Positions 20,500 to 31,727 are shown, numbered from the stretch's first letter. The stretch: DNA of 64,000 nt from Odontocerum albicorne (GCA_949825065.1 OX463859.1:10503606-10567605); one strand, 5' to 3'. Made by a program: numbers and translations. The notes: a model not told the origin generated them from the sequence alone.

Positions 20500-20740
20500 G
20501 ATTGATCCTATATACGAGTATGGATCAAATATAAACGAGACTTTTTGTTTTAATATTTTTTTATTTGCAGAAAGAAAAATATAATAACTAGTACCCATCA
20601 TTTTTCTACATAACCTCCTGCTTTAGAAATGCATTTTTTCCAACGGTTCGGTAGTTTTTTTTATCCCGCCATCGTAAAAAGAAGTGGGTTATGTCAGCAG
20701 CCAAAAAATCGTACTGCTATCTTAAAATATCAAGCCCAAG
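20500..20740 (-). pseudogene. Mariner transposase C-terminal relic
   Basis: The minus strand reads YDGGIKK, then in a shifted frame KLPNRWKKCISKAGGYVEK and a stop. This is the YxxGIxxLxxRWxxCIxxxGxYVE(K) C-terminus of mariner transposases. TATAAACGAGACTTTTTGTT beyond the stop is probably the 3' inverted repeat region. Different family from copies 1 and 2. Confidence 0.7.
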
Positions 20741-21299
20741 GAGAGTGAACATTGCTTCATAAAAGCATGATGGAATAAAAAAATAAACATTTTAACAGTG
20801 AAATGAACACATTATTTGTACGATATATAAAAACTATAATTTATATTACTCATTTGATATTTCAAATAAATCGTAAGATTTATTTGGTGGTTTGGGTTGC
20901 TTTAGCACATACACGTATATATTATATATACAAACGTTCAATTTAAATTGAAAGCAAACACTTGTTATTTCCGGTGCATGTGTAATGCTTAGGGATGTTT
21001 TCCTTTAGGGGTGGAATTTTGGCGCATCGTGGCGCTAAAATAATACATTCAAGAGTCCCTTGAAACCACCCTCACTTGATCTTGAAAGTTGTCAATGGCG
21101 ATAAGGGTTTAACGTTCATCTAGAGATTATTTATTTTGATATGTTTGCTTAAGTACGAGGAAAAAAATAGCAACAATGGAATAATAAATACTTGATTAAA
21201 TATTTAAATGTGTTGACACGTTCTGTCAATATTTTACTTTAGTTTAAAAGTCAATAAATACATTTTTAAGCACCTAATACGAACGAAACGAAATCCTTC
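20741..21299. other. No gene recognised
   Basis: AT-rich. A small G-rich patch near 21005 (TTAGGGGTGGAATTTTGGCG). Nothing identifiable. Confidence 0.5.
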
Positions 21300-21311
21300 A
21301 TGGCTTAGTCA

Positions 21312-21380
21312 TTTCGGGGCCTAGTTGGTACAATTTATGTTTCCGATATAGGAGTTACGGTTTCAATTCTCTTTGGTACA
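21312..21380 (+). mobile_element. tRNA-derived SINE head fragment
   Basis: GGGGCCTAGTTGGTACAATT (A-box-like) followed by GTTACGGTTTCAATTCTC (B-box-like). Matches the heads at 43047 and 43474. Confidence 0.45.
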
Positions 21381-21384
21381 TATA

Positions 21385-21734
21385 CACGTATACATACATA
21401 CCATCATGCAGTTTCACTGTCTGAGTAGGCAGAAAGGAGAGAGCACCATACTTTCCAATCGCAAAACAGAATTTTCTTTCGTTTTTCGCCAACTTTGGTC
21501 TCGATCTGTTAAGACTTTGTGCTTGCTGAAGTGCAACAGCTTGCGCCTCAGGAGGACTGAAATCCATCCACAGGAAGACTGAAAATCAAACTCAATCACT
21601 GCCTATATACTAGTATAATATGCATATACGCATTACAGTGACATTTAAACGAAGTGAACAAACACATGCGTGAAAAAAATGTAATGAATGAAAAAAATAT
21701 AAAAATAATGAAAGATAACTTAAGATTGATGTAA
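21385..21734 (-). mobile_element. LINE family A 3' tip, then unassigned sequence
   Basis: 21385-21450 on the minus strand carries the CTGCCTACTCAGACAGTGAA-type 3' end with TATGTATG. The sequence to 21734 is not recognised. Confidence 0.45.
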
Positions 21735-22330
21735 TAGCATACATACATACTACCACGCTATTTCCCTGTCGGGGTAGGCAGAAATCACAAAGCATCATAC
21801 TTTCCTAACTCGACACACATCCTTAGCCTCTTCCACACCCATACACCTTCTCAAATAACCTCTACGATATATTTTGATATCTGATTCTTTGCCTCTTCTC
21901 TGACTTTCTGATTTCGACGTTTCTTTCTTTCAGAATATCATTCACTTTATCCAACCTTACTTTCCTTGGTAATCCACTCACATCTGCACTGTGTATCTGT
22001 TTTTTTATTCTTTATTCATTTATTCACATTACATGCCCAAACCATTTCAATGTACTCCTCTTCATCTTACTTTACACATCAGCCTTATGCTCAGATTCAT
22101 CCCTTATAATTTTATTCCGTATTCTGTGATACTATGTCACTCCATGTATTATTCGCAATGCACACGTCTTTTCAGCATTTTTTCCGTTCCTCTAAGTCTT
22201 TCTCCACGTTCACGTTACACTCCCGTACATCAAAGTTGGAATCAAAATACTTTTATGGACTATTATCTTAGCAGATATCGATACTCTCCGGTTCGAGTAC
22301 ATATGTTTTAGTGGCCCATTGCCATTAGGT
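21735..22330 (-). mobile_element. LINE family A 3' fragment, longest minus copy
   Basis: The minus-strand 3' end reads CTGCCTACCCCGACAGGGAA then TAGCGTGG and TATGTATG. Moving right it covers the GHV block and the PTLMYGSVTWTW region (22190-22270). About 0.6 kb, the best copy for a family consensus. Confidence 0.7.
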
Positions 22331-22460
22331 AGAGTGTAGTGTTTATACTCGTATATAACGGAATGAAGAGAGCTTCGAAATGCAAGCCATAAATTCTTAT
22401 AATGCAGTTAAAAAAATTAACACAATCATAAACCTGCCGATCAATTTAATATTAATTATA
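22325..22460 (+). repeat. Repeat R1 internal segment, plus copy
   Basis: GAGTGTAGTGTTTATACTCG and ATAACGGAATGAAGAGAGCT match the reverse complement of 18480-18545 almost exactly, followed by TTCTTATAATGC as in that copy. Confidence 0.7.
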
Positions 22461-23319
22461 CAACTGAATAAGCTGTAATCAGTTTCAAAATCAACTGTAC
22501 ATCTTGTTCTGGGTGGTGCGAAGAAGTGCCCCATAACTCAAGGAGAGGAGGGTTCAATATACGGTTGGAGTTATGGTGTTCAAGACGATTGACAATCAGG
22601 TTTCTCGATATTTCCAGATTGTTTTAAACGGAAGAATATCTTTGAATCTCTTATCTGACTAAGATCGAGCACTTTGACTGTTCAGATAACCAGTAGAGTT
22701 GGCAAACTCAAATATTTCGGCACAACTTTTCAGGTAGCGCAATATATTCCATGAATCAGTCTTCCGTTTTTTCTGAGAAAAATCTCCGAATTGGCCAAGT
22801 TCTTGGTAGACTTGAAAAGCCACTTGTCTTCTGTACATCTTCTGTAAGTTAACAGGATGAGAATACGCTAGTTCAATTATCGTTAGAAATTAAATGCACA
22901 GTTAGACTTTTAAGCTATTCCATAGTAAAAAATATAATGTCAAGAAATAACACACTTAATTTTCTTACAACCCCTAAAAAATGACTTTTTTATAAAGAAA
23001 AGTATGAAATAAAAAAAAATCAATTGCCTTTTAAGTTCTTAAGTAGAGTAGTGATAATCGGTTAGCGCCGCCGTTCTTACAATGTTTATATTAACCGCGT
23101 GTAACGACAGCGGTGGTCAACTTTTTTAAATGTAATTAAATTTTGATCTCAATTTTTTACTAACAATTTTACAATAAAAAAATGCGACTATTTAGTTTTA
23201 TTAAATTAGAAAAAAAAAAGAGTGAAGAGTCGCTCATCGCCGCGAATGAACTAGTTCTGTAGTTCAGTTAAATTTTTCATTCACGGACGAATTTTCTATG
23301 TTGAAGTGTTGAACATGGC
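22461..23319. other. No gene recognised
   Basis: AT-rich. No ORF with recognisable motifs and no element ends seen. Confidence 0.5.
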
Positions 23320-23460
23320 TGAAGAGGAAAGAAAAATCAGGAATGAAACACGTTATATTACTGAATAGAAATTAAGTTTTTTTATTCGCTTCTTAAAGCA
23401 CCCCAAGGATGGAGCGAGTCTAATATTGGTTTGTAACTGATTCCAGAGTCTCACTGCACC
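23320..23460 (-). repeat. Repeat D, minus copy (truncated)
   Basis: Contains CGCTTCTTAAAGCACCCCAA, GGATGGAGCGAGTC and TTGGTTTGTAACTGATTCC, as at 16905-17170. Confidence 0.6.
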
Positions 23461-23540
23461 TTCGTAGCTTTAGTTGGTAAGACGCTTAACTTACAGATGA
23501 AGGTTAATTATTTGATTTCCGATTCGTGAAAGAGTTTGTG
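23457..23540 (+). mobile_element. tRNA-derived SINE head fragment
   Basis: CCTTCGTAGCTTTAGTTGGT AAGACGCTTAACTT resembles the SINE tRNA-like head; the B box is degraded. Confidence 0.4.
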
Positions 23541-24024
23541 AGGTAATAATCGTGAGGTAATATGAAAGAATATTTGGGCTAGACGTAGAGGTTGTCCAAA
23601 GAAAATATGGATGCATGGTATGAAGGATATGCGAGCTCTGAAAGTTGCGAAGGGTCTTATCCACGAGAAGCAACTCTGTAGAGCAGGGGTTCCCAACCTT
23701 TTTGTACTCTAGAGCACATTCTAAAATATCGGTAGGGTGGCGGGCGCCACCTATTTTTAATCGACAAACTCCTTCCATAACTTCTCATTTTCCCATAATT
23801 TATTTTCTTATATTCATAATTTATTAATAAACAATAAACAAAAATGTTTCAAAATAATAAAATTATTATTCAAATGGCATACACACAGAGAAATGTATTT
23901 ACAAAACGTAAACAAAAAACATAAATACAAAGAAAACATTTTATAAAAAAATATAATATCAATATGTCAATGTGATCTTTGGCATTGCATATCATTGGTC
24001 AGTGCCAGTGCCTCATACTCATAA

Positions 24025-24780
24025 TTAGGAGAGTATGACGATAGCAGATAATCCTGTTAGCAAACAATCATAAAGATGCTCATCGGTGAGTCGAGATCTA
24101 TATCTTGATTTTATTAAGTTCATGTTTGAAAACAATGATTCGCATAAATATGTCGAACCGAAAAATGATTCAATTTTATATGCCGCTTTTTTCAAAAATG
24201 GGAACTTTTCTCTGTCCACTGTATTCCAAAAGTCCTCTGATATTAAGGATTTTAGCAAAATATCATTCTTAAGGTCCAAAATTTCTAATTCTAGTTCTTC
24301 TGTCTTACCTTGAACAAAATCTGCAATACATGCGGCCATTTCCATTACATTTATTTGGCAAGTAAAAGGATTGATACAGAAGGAAACAATTGGCTCGATA
24401 TGTGTAAACTGCAAAAATCTCTCTTCAAACTGTTTTTTTAACACTTGAAGATGCTTAATAAATAATGACCCGTTTAATTCATTGTTACCTAGCATTTTCT
24501 TCATATGTGGGAAATGCACGAGAGAATTGATCTGCAGATGTGATATCAATAAATCCAATTTAGCTTTAAATGACTTTACAGAGCTTATCGTTTCAGCTAT
24601 GTTTTTGTCTTTCCCCTGCAACTCCAAATTTAAAGAATTAATTTTTTCCATGATGTCTGTGAGAAATCCCAAATCAATCAGCCAGCGAGAGTCAGCTAGT
24701 TCATCATAATTTTCCTTTTTATCGTTTATAAATGTTTCCTTTACTGAGCCAACGTACTTTAGTATGGAGAATAAGATCAT
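24025..24780 (-). pseudogene. hAT transposase, C-terminal part with dimerisation region
   Basis: Third segment of the transposase. It reads LADSRWLIDLGFLTDI, INSLNLELQGKDKN and FPHMKKMLGN, and ends in AAYKIESFFGSTYLCESLFS and YRSRLTDEHLYDCLLTG. YLCESLFS carries the conserved glutamate of the DDE triad, and the final block is the hAT C-terminal dimerisation domain. It is displaced by one frame relative to the upstream segment; the shift lies at about 24725-24735, just after WLSKGN. Confidence 0.9.
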
Positions 24781-25459
24781 GTTTTTTATCTTCAGTATCT
24801 TCTAGCAGGGCCTTGAAAAGTCGGTGTTGCAAAGGAGCTGCTCGAATAGAATTGATTATTTTTGTAACTATTTTCATAACGTGTTCAAATGGCAATATTT
24901 TACAACACAGAGCTTCCTGGTGGATAATACAGTGGTAGGACATAAAGTTTGAAAATGATTCATCCTTCTTGCAGAGGGCAATAAATCTTTTGTTTTTACC
25001 TACCATTGCTGGTGCCCCATCGGTGGTTATCGAAGACAGCTTGTGCAAAGGCATATTTATTGACTTGGCGTATGTTTTGAATGTATTATAAATATCATCA
25101 CCCCTTGTCTGTCCTTTCATAGGTAATATTTGCAACATATCCTCTTTTACTGTGAAGTTACTAAATACCATTCTCACCATAACTGCTAACTGTGCGGTGT
25201 CTGATATATCTGTTGACTCGTCAAATTGTAGCGAGAACCAGTCACATATTTCCAAGTCAGTCTTTAACTGAGTTTGTATGTCTGTTGAAATTGCATGTAT
25301 TCTTCTTGTGACGGTGTTATTTGACAACTGTAAGTCTTGTATTGCTGAGACAATCTCACGTTTGTTAGAAAATCCATCAAACAAACAATCGGCACCAGTC
25401 AAAAATAGTTCTTTAAACAACTCACCATCAATGAAAGGTTTCTTCTTTTTTGCGAGCAT
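24719..25459 (-). pseudogene. hAT transposase, central catalytic domain
   Basis: Second segment. Motifs in order: KKPFIDGELFKELFL; SLQFDESTDISDTAQLAV (first catalytic D region); LSSITTDGAPAMVGKNK (second D); YHCIIHQEAL; and LHTKVRWLSKG (the conserved RW motif). The frame is the same as that of the N-terminal segment; only one TAG stop (25526-25528) separates them. Confidence 0.92.
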
Positions 25460-25525
25460 GTGAGAAATTTTGAAAGAAGCAATGGTGGCCTTTTTAGAAT
25501 TTTCCAGATGTCTAGTAAAAACAGT

Positions 25526-25777
25526 CTATTGTGCAGTTAGACTTGATTTTAGTTGACATATTTTTTTCTTTCTTACTTCAGATTTAAGTGGATAATTCAC
25601 ATCAAAAGAGGCATGAATTGTCTGAAAGTGTCGTTCAACATTATGTTTTTTCGGCACTGCAATACTACTACCACACAACAAACAAGCGCATTTATTTTTC
25701 AAATTAACGAAACAATATGATTCCTCCCAGTCAGTGTTAAAATTATAGGTTCGTTGTCTTTTACTCGGTCCACTCAT
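25526..25777 (-). pseudogene. hAT transposase, N-terminal BED zinc finger
   Basis: First segment, starting at ATG 25777 with MSGPSKRQRTYNF. CACLLCGSSIAVPKKHNVER then HFQTIH forms a C2H2 BED-type zinc finger used to bind the element ends. An in-frame TAG ends it after SSLTAQ; homology resumes immediately in the same frame (TVFTRHLENSKKAT). A single nucleotide change therefore accounts for the break. Confidence 0.92.
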
Positions 25778-26097
25778 TTTAGGACTAAAAAAATAAAAAA
25801 TAAATAGTAATTGAACTACAATATAATATCAATGTTATAGCGCACGTCTGTTCTACATTATATGCATAAATGTATTATAACAAGGACTATAACTATCCCC
25901 ACAATCATAATAGATTATAGCTTATTAATATAATAGATTACGCATCTCGCTTTTAGCCCGTTAAAATTTTTCAGAAGAAATATTAAAACTCCTAATTCGT
26001 GTTTCGTCAGACGAAGATGTCTCCTAGCTAACTGTCGCGACCCGAACGGGGCAGCAATCGCAATCACAATGACAACAACGCGGTTCCAGGCGGGGAA

Positions 26098-26353
26098 TGC
26101 TATTTGCACATCACTCCTTGTACACGCCGAAAACCCGAAGTGAGCCAATGATCGCCGAAGCAATCGGGACGGTACGAGCCCGTGACTACTGTCAGTTTGG
26201 CTGTCGGGGTCATGCTTATTGCTTTCACTGACATACAGAGCTGTCAGAGTCATGTGCCATGTGTTTTGGCGCTTTCGGCGTTCATCGGCTCAGTTCGTGG
26301 CGTTCGTTCACTTCGGGTTTTCTGCGTGTACAAGGAGTGATGTGCAAATAGCA
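26098..26353. repeat. Foldback inside the hAT upstream region
   Basis: Arms 26098-26144 and 26308-26353 (about 46 bp) are nearly perfect reverse complements, beginning TGCTATTTGCACATCACTCC; similarity extends imperfectly to CCAGG outside the arms. The whole 25990-26450 stretch is distinctly GC-rich and CpG-rich. It lies upstream of the transposase ATG, so it may be promoter or subterminal transposase-binding DNA, or a small nested element. Confidence 0.8.
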
Positions 26354-26710
26354 CTCCCCGTTCCAGGCTAGCGTGAAGAGTGCACTCTGGCTCGCCGCTA
26401 GACAAGTTGCGACAAGTACTGTCAGCAAAGGAACCACTCATACATACAATATCGCAAACATACGAACGTATGTAATAAGCCTAGGCACTCAAAAAAAATA
26501 AAACTCTAACAAATAAATAAAAATAATTCACATTTTTAATTAATGTTTATGAAAAAATTCTGTCTCTGTCGAATAGTGGCGGGCACATACGAATCGTTCC
26601 GCGGGCGCCATGGTGCCCGCGGGCACGGGTTGGGAACCTCTGCTGTAGAGGATTCACAATGTAGATCCACGTAATGCGATGGATCAAGTAGAAAGAAGAA
26701 AAAGATAATT

Positions 26711-27944
26711 ATTATTGACAGAATTTATATAGTTATCCATTTTCAATATAAGAATAAGTATATTTTAATACCCCTGCCTTTTCAACACATCTCTTCCAAA
26801 TCGGAAGTATCTATTTTTTGCTCCACTCAGCGTAAAAGGTTTTTTAGAGGTGTACTGTGGTGCTTCAGGGCTTCACCTATCGCGGTATTGAGATGTTCCA
26901 GGGGGGTAACTCGAGACGTGTTTAATTTAATGATTGTTGATACTCCCCACAAAGCTTTTAATATCCAATAAACAAACAGGGTGAGTTCCCAGGGTAGGGA
27001 TGATAAGGGTGTAGTCTGGTATTTAATAATAAATTGATTCACGAGTTTTATAACGAAACAAGCTCAATAAATTAAATCTTTTCAGAAAATTTAAGTTTTG
27101 TAATTTTTACGGTTATCACGCTTCATATATTTTTCTATATTCAAATGAATGAAAAAAGTACATATTTCAAGTAGTAAAATCTAACAAAATTTATATCCGT
27201 CATGTGATGAGTCTTTTTGCAAAAAAAGTGTCAATTAATGTATCGCCATTAGGCTTAATTTCGTTAAATACATTTGATTCGACGAATACATCGGTATCAA
27301 TTTTTTCTCAATTTCTTGTTTAGTTCTATTCACAGACCATATTTTGGTCTTGAAATTTCTCGTTTTGCGTGCATTTGGGTCAATACGTTTAGATGTATCG
27401 ATGTACCCAAAGAGTTGAATACCTGTTACTTTTTGAGTTTATGTTTGAAAACCAGTCACCAGCTGTCGTAAGAACTTTATGCTCGTCAGCTTACTTCAAA
27501 CAGCAAATTAAAATAAATTTAATTCAGTGATGAAATGCTTTTCTCCGCAGTTCCTATTTTCTAATTCTTTGCCATCTTCTTTTCCTTTCCCGGTCATTGA
27601 TGCAATTCGATTGCAATTGAATTCAAATATAATATATTGTTTAACTGTTTTTTAATTTGTTTTTCTATGTTTTCAATTTTTTTACGTCTCAACCTTTTCC
27701 CTTGCAATTGAAACTAATTTGCGTAACTCTTTTCTGATAAGTTGAAAAATATTGAAAGAGAATAAACTTACAATTTGTATATTGTAACATACAATAATGT
27801 TTAAATAAATTAACATTTCAAAAAAAGTTTTATTCAGTGCTGCTTAATCTTTTCCGAAAAACCTATTCAATTTTCTTAGTTCATGCTATTGAAGTATCAT
27901 ATATATTTGAGTACACACGTACTCAGATATATACTTCAACAGCC
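26711..27944. other. No gene recognised
   Basis: AT-rich. A 71-codon minus frame at 26827-27042 and others lack motifs. No element ends seen. Confidence 0.5.
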
Positions 27945-28940
27945 TTGATGATAGTATATTTTCAAAATCTCACAGTACACTTGATGATAGTATATTTTCA
28001 AAATTATCTCATAGTACACTTGATAATAGTATATTTTCAAAATTATCTCAGTGTACACTTGATGATAGTATATTTTCTAAATCTCACAGTGTACTTGATG
28101 ATAGTATATTTTCAAAATCTCACAGTATACTTGATGATAGTATATTTTCAAAATCTCACAGTACACTTGATGATAGTATATTTTCAAAATTATCTCATAG
28201 TACACTTGATGATAGTATATTTTCTAAATCTCACAGTGCACTTGCTGATAGTATATTTTCAAAATCTCACAGTACATTTGATGATAGTATATTTTTAAAA
28301 TTAACTCACAGTACACTTGAAGACAGTATATTTTCAAAATTATCTCATAGTACACTTGATGATAGTATATTTTCAACATTATCTCGCAGTGCACTTGATG
28401 ATAGCAAATTTTCAAAATTATCTCACAGTACACTTGATAATAGTATATTTTCAAAATTATCTCACAGTACACATGATGAAAGCATGTTTTAAAAATTATC
28501 TCACAATACACTTTATGACAGCATGTTTTCAAAATTATTTCACAGTACACTTGATGATAGCATATTTTGAAAATAAACTCACAGTGCACTTGATGATAGT
28601 ATATTTTCAAAATTATCTCATAATACACTTGATGATAGTTTATATTTTAAAAATTATCTCACAACACAGTTGATGATAGTATTATATATTTTCAAAACTT
28701 TTTCACAGTACACTTGATGATAGCTAATTTTCTAAATTATTTCACGGTACACTTGATGGTAGTATGTTTTTAAAATTATCTCACAGTACACTTGATGATA
28801 GCAAATTTTCTAAATTATCTCACATTACCCTTGATATGGTAGTGTGTTTTCAAAATTATCTCACAGTACACTAGATGATAACATATTTTAAAAATTATCT
28901 CATAGTACACTTGATGATAGTATATTTTCAAATTTATCTC
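27945..28940. repeat. 36/39-bp tandem array, 26 units
   Basis: Units begin TTGATGATAGTATATTTTC and end CTCACAGTACAC or similar. The short form is 36 bp; the long form has three extra bases (ATT) in the A/T core and is 39 bp. Left units are mostly 36 or 39 and well conserved; right units diverge and contain small indels. Both unit lengths are multiples of three, so long open frames appear on both strands (LMIVYFQN-type on plus); I consider these by-products. Confidence 0.95.
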
Positions 28941-29583
28941 CAAATAACTAGTGTTGGTTGGATTTTTTCGTATCCGTTTAATAATGACAATTTTTGCGTC
29001 CCGAATCCATCCATGTATTTGTTACACGAAATGTTTGCCAAATATCAAATATTCCTCTAACAAATCCGCTGCTTCCCCAATTGTTTAAAGAAAGTCTCCC
29101 CGACCTAATAATATGAAATACGATACTTTTACAAACCACGGCTGCCCGCCTAACAATCTTCATTACCTTTTGTTGGCGGCTAAAGTCAATATTTTTACAG
29201 CGATTAAGTTATTATTCCAACTTTCGGTAACACCCGGCCCATTGTTTGAACAGCTCTGGATTTTTTTATGAATGGATGGAATTATGAATTCATTAAGGAA
29301 GATTCCGAATAAAGGGCCGAGAAAATTATTACTTTTAATTGAATAACTGATGGTATAAAAAAATTATCAACCTCTGATTCAAGTGTCTTAGTGATAATAC
29401 TCGCGCGCTGAGTATGTGTGTGAGTGTTGTTACCTCTTTCAAACAACTTCACCGATGAACAATTTCACTAGGTTAGGGTAACACAGCCATAAGTATTTGT
29501 CTTATATACTAAAAAACTCAGTTGAAACATTCATGCTTTAAATTTACATCCTTAAATACTAGGTTATTATTATTTAAAGATAA
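28941..29583. other. No gene recognised
   Basis: No supported coding region or element ends. Confidence 0.5.
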
Positions 29584-29760
29584 CGGTCTCCATTGTCTAG
29601 TAGATAACAAGCTTGCCTCTGAATCCGAGGGCTACGAGTTCGATTCCCGTTGGGATCCAATTTATTAATAAAATATTATATTCTGATTTTCAATTAAAGC
29701 CTTATTTTAATTGGTTGGAATAGAATATCACATAGCAATTAACAAGTATACAAGTATATT
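29584..29760 (+). mobile_element. tRNA-derived SINE
   Basis: The head reads GGTCTCCATTGTCTAGTAGA, then TACGAGTTCGATTCCCGTTG with a clear B box. The body has the family phrases TTCAATTAAAGCCTTATTTT and TTGGTTGGAATAGAATATCA. Confidence 0.7.
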
Positions 29761-29984
29761 AATTATAAAAGTTTAATACTGTAATATAATACATTAATTC
29801 CTACCGAATCATATCAGCCACAATTGAAATATGAATATTTGTATTCAAGTCCCTTAGTGGGGTATCTCCATTGTGTCTTTCGATGTGTCTGAGAGATGTC
29901 TCCATTGTGTCTGAGAGATGTTCTTTTGAAGAGGAGTAGAACTTCAATTTCGTCTTTATCGAACAAATTGATTGTTTCGAATCG

Positions 29985-30100
29985 ATCAACTAAGACGGGA
30001 TATTATGATAAAGTTTTAGTTAGAAATATGGGTGGCGTGTACAGCTTTAGGAAGCACTTGAAGACAACCTCTTTTGAGAGGTCTTATCACAATTCATGAT
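29985..30100 (+). repeat. Interspersed repeat E, plus copy
   Basis: GGGTGGCGTGTACAGCTTTA and GGAAGCACTTGAAGACAACC match the minus copy at 1285-1400. Confidence 0.5.
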
Positions 30101-30149
30101 TATATAATACTACACACATATACTATACTAAATTTAATGTCAAATGTAT

Positions 30150-30600
30150 TTCGATCACATATTGGAAGAACTACAAAGGTTTCATTGTAGTTCGTCTTCT
30201 CTAGCTAATTATATTTTTATAAGCATATGCAGATGCAGGGAAATTACCTAATCTAATAGCCGCATCAACCACTTTCATATCCTTACACTTATATTGTAAT
30301 TTGTTTTTATCAAACACTGTTTATCGGTATCTTGTTTGGGCTCCCATGATGATGAGGTGAAAGCCTTGAAACCGGTAGGGGTATACTGTTATATAAAGTG
30401 GAATAAACAGGTTTGATAAACAAATTGTAATGTCTTTAAACCTCCACAATGTTAATGCCTTAATTATAATCACTATATACAATCCTTACACTTAACTAAT
30501 ATAGTGAATTCGGATCCCGAGTTAGAGCGTTTTTAAAATTGTCCTTAAAATTGGCGCTATTTAAATAGTCCTTTTATTATTATTCACTCTTACGCCTATA
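30150..30600 (-). repeat. Repeat R1, minus copy split by a Penelope-derived unit
   Basis: 30150-30291 (minus: VVDAAIRLGNFPASAYAYKN) and 30495-30575 (CCCGAGTTAGAGCG, TTGGCGCTATTTAAATAG) are the two halves of an R1 copy. They are separated by an insertion at 30292-30481 with a 13-bp duplication. Confidence 0.65.
30292..30481 (+). mobile_element. Short Penelope-derived hairpin/hammerhead-like unit, 190 bp
   Basis: Flanked by identical 13-bp repeats ATCCTTACACTTA (30279-30291 and 30482-30494), a target duplication. Contents: TATCAAACACTGTTTA; a core GATGATGAGG-TGAAAG-CCTT-GAAAC; a CGGTA...TACTG stem; then GTGGAATAAACAGG and TTTGATA, which pairs with the left arm; then a 3' tail ACAAATTGTAATG and CTCCACAATG. 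The same tail follows the units at 40381 and 45755. There is no coding content, so it is a mobile unit likely copied by a Penelope-like enzyme. Confidence 0.7.
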
Positions 30601-31349
30601 TGGAGACATCTAAAAGATTCTCACTCCACGTACTCCATTTGTTAATGAGTCACTTTGTTACATATCTATATATCTTTATTTTTATTATGTACACATATAT
30701 TTTGTAAGAAAACCTCAAAAACACTTAGCGACGGAAGGCAACGTTTTTATGTAAGATTTACTAGCCACCTTTTTTTTCTTCAAAAAATTCATATTCGGAA
30801 ATGTAATATTAATGGAAGTTTAGTAAAACTATTACCATTTGAATATTTTTTTTATTATTACTTGAATATTTTTTGTCACGTTGAAAGTGATAGTATAACA
30901 TAGAATGGAGGAAATTCACTAAAATGTTTGTATATATATTTCCTCCGCAGCTTATCTCTTATCTGATGACAATTTCCTCTTCATCTTAAACTGGAAGCCA
31001 CCGTGAGATCACAGCCAGGGCCGAGTACTAGATAATTATTGAGTGTCATGATTTGACGAACCCATCGTATGAAAGAGGGCGAAATGTTTCAGTAACTCAA
31101 CATTGATACGATAGTAATAAAAAATAGGTGATATTCTCGTAGTATGTTTAAAATATAAATTGAATTTATTTTTGAAAATTGACAGTCGGTTATATTTATA
31201 CCGATGGAAGCAAAACTCGTTAATAAAATGCAATTTTCTATAAAATTTTGCAAAAAGCTTAAGTATTTTTATGATTTTTTCTTTTATATTTAATACATTG
31301 AGATATTTTAATTTTAAAAAACACAAAGCAAATGCCTAATTTATTTTTA
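30601..31349. other. No gene recognised
   Basis: AT-rich. A 96-codon minus frame at 31036-31326 is rich in K, N, F and Y without motifs. Confidence 0.5.
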
Positions 31350-31727
31350 TGTAAGGTGATTTCTTTCAACCAACCTGAAATATGGCAAAAGTCTTAATAT
31401 CATTTATTGAGAGGAGAATGTATGTTCATCATAGAAAATTGAGCGTGCAACTTCCATGTAAGCATGCGTTTTATATCCTATATGAAGGTTACTGTATCGT
31501 GTTTTCTTTCCTATAATAATTGTACATAAGAAATTATTGTATAACAATTTTCAACTTTTTAAACTATTTTTTTATAGCCATATACCAAAATTAATACAAA
31601 AAAACATACAAAATCAAGCCCGATGCTTAAGCTTTACATGTAGAGATAATACTGCAAATTCTGAAAGATATGGAGGACTGTGCCGCGATCAGAATAGATT
31701 ATTTAAGTTCTAGGAATGGTATTTGAG
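31350..31727. other. SINE tail fragment, otherwise nothing recognised
   Basis: GGTGATTTCTTTCAACCAAC at 31357 matches, in reverse, the SINE body phrase found at 36380. The remainder is unassigned. Confidence 0.4.

Larger units (their letters stand above)
23684..26642 (-). mobile_element. hAT element, nearly full length (2959 bp)
   Basis: Termini CAGGGGTTCCCAACC and GGTTGGGAACCTCTG match at 14 of 15 positions and are flanked by a perfect 8-bp target duplication CTGTAGAG (23676-23683 and 26643-26650). The subterminal ends are GC-rich (GGCGGGCGCCACC; GTGCCCGCGGGCAC). Inside, on the minus strand, lies a BED-finger transposase broken by one stop and one frameshift. Size and content match autonomous ZBED-type hAT transposons, so this copy died recently. 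Confidence 0.95.
23541..26710 (+). mobile_element. LINE fragment interrupted by the hAT element
   Basis: 23550-23683 reads RRGCPKKIWMHGMKDM then RALKVAKGLIHEK, and 26643-26705 continues VDPRNAMDQVERRK, the basic C-terminal tail of a LINE ORF2. The hAT at 23684-26642 sits between the two halves with an 8-bp duplication, so it inserted into this LINE copy. Confidence 0.55.

Noticed and set aside
25915..26441. 112- and 63-codon minus-strand frames in the GC-rich hAT upstream region
   Set aside because: They run through the foldback arms and have no recognised motif; GC-rich DNA simply has fewer stops.
27837..28673. Long open frames (153, 118 and 134 codons) across the 36/39-bp array on both strands
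   Set aside because: They exist only because unit lengths are multiples of three; frames are open on both strands, the peptide is a monotonous LMIVYFQN-type repeat, and there is no start context.
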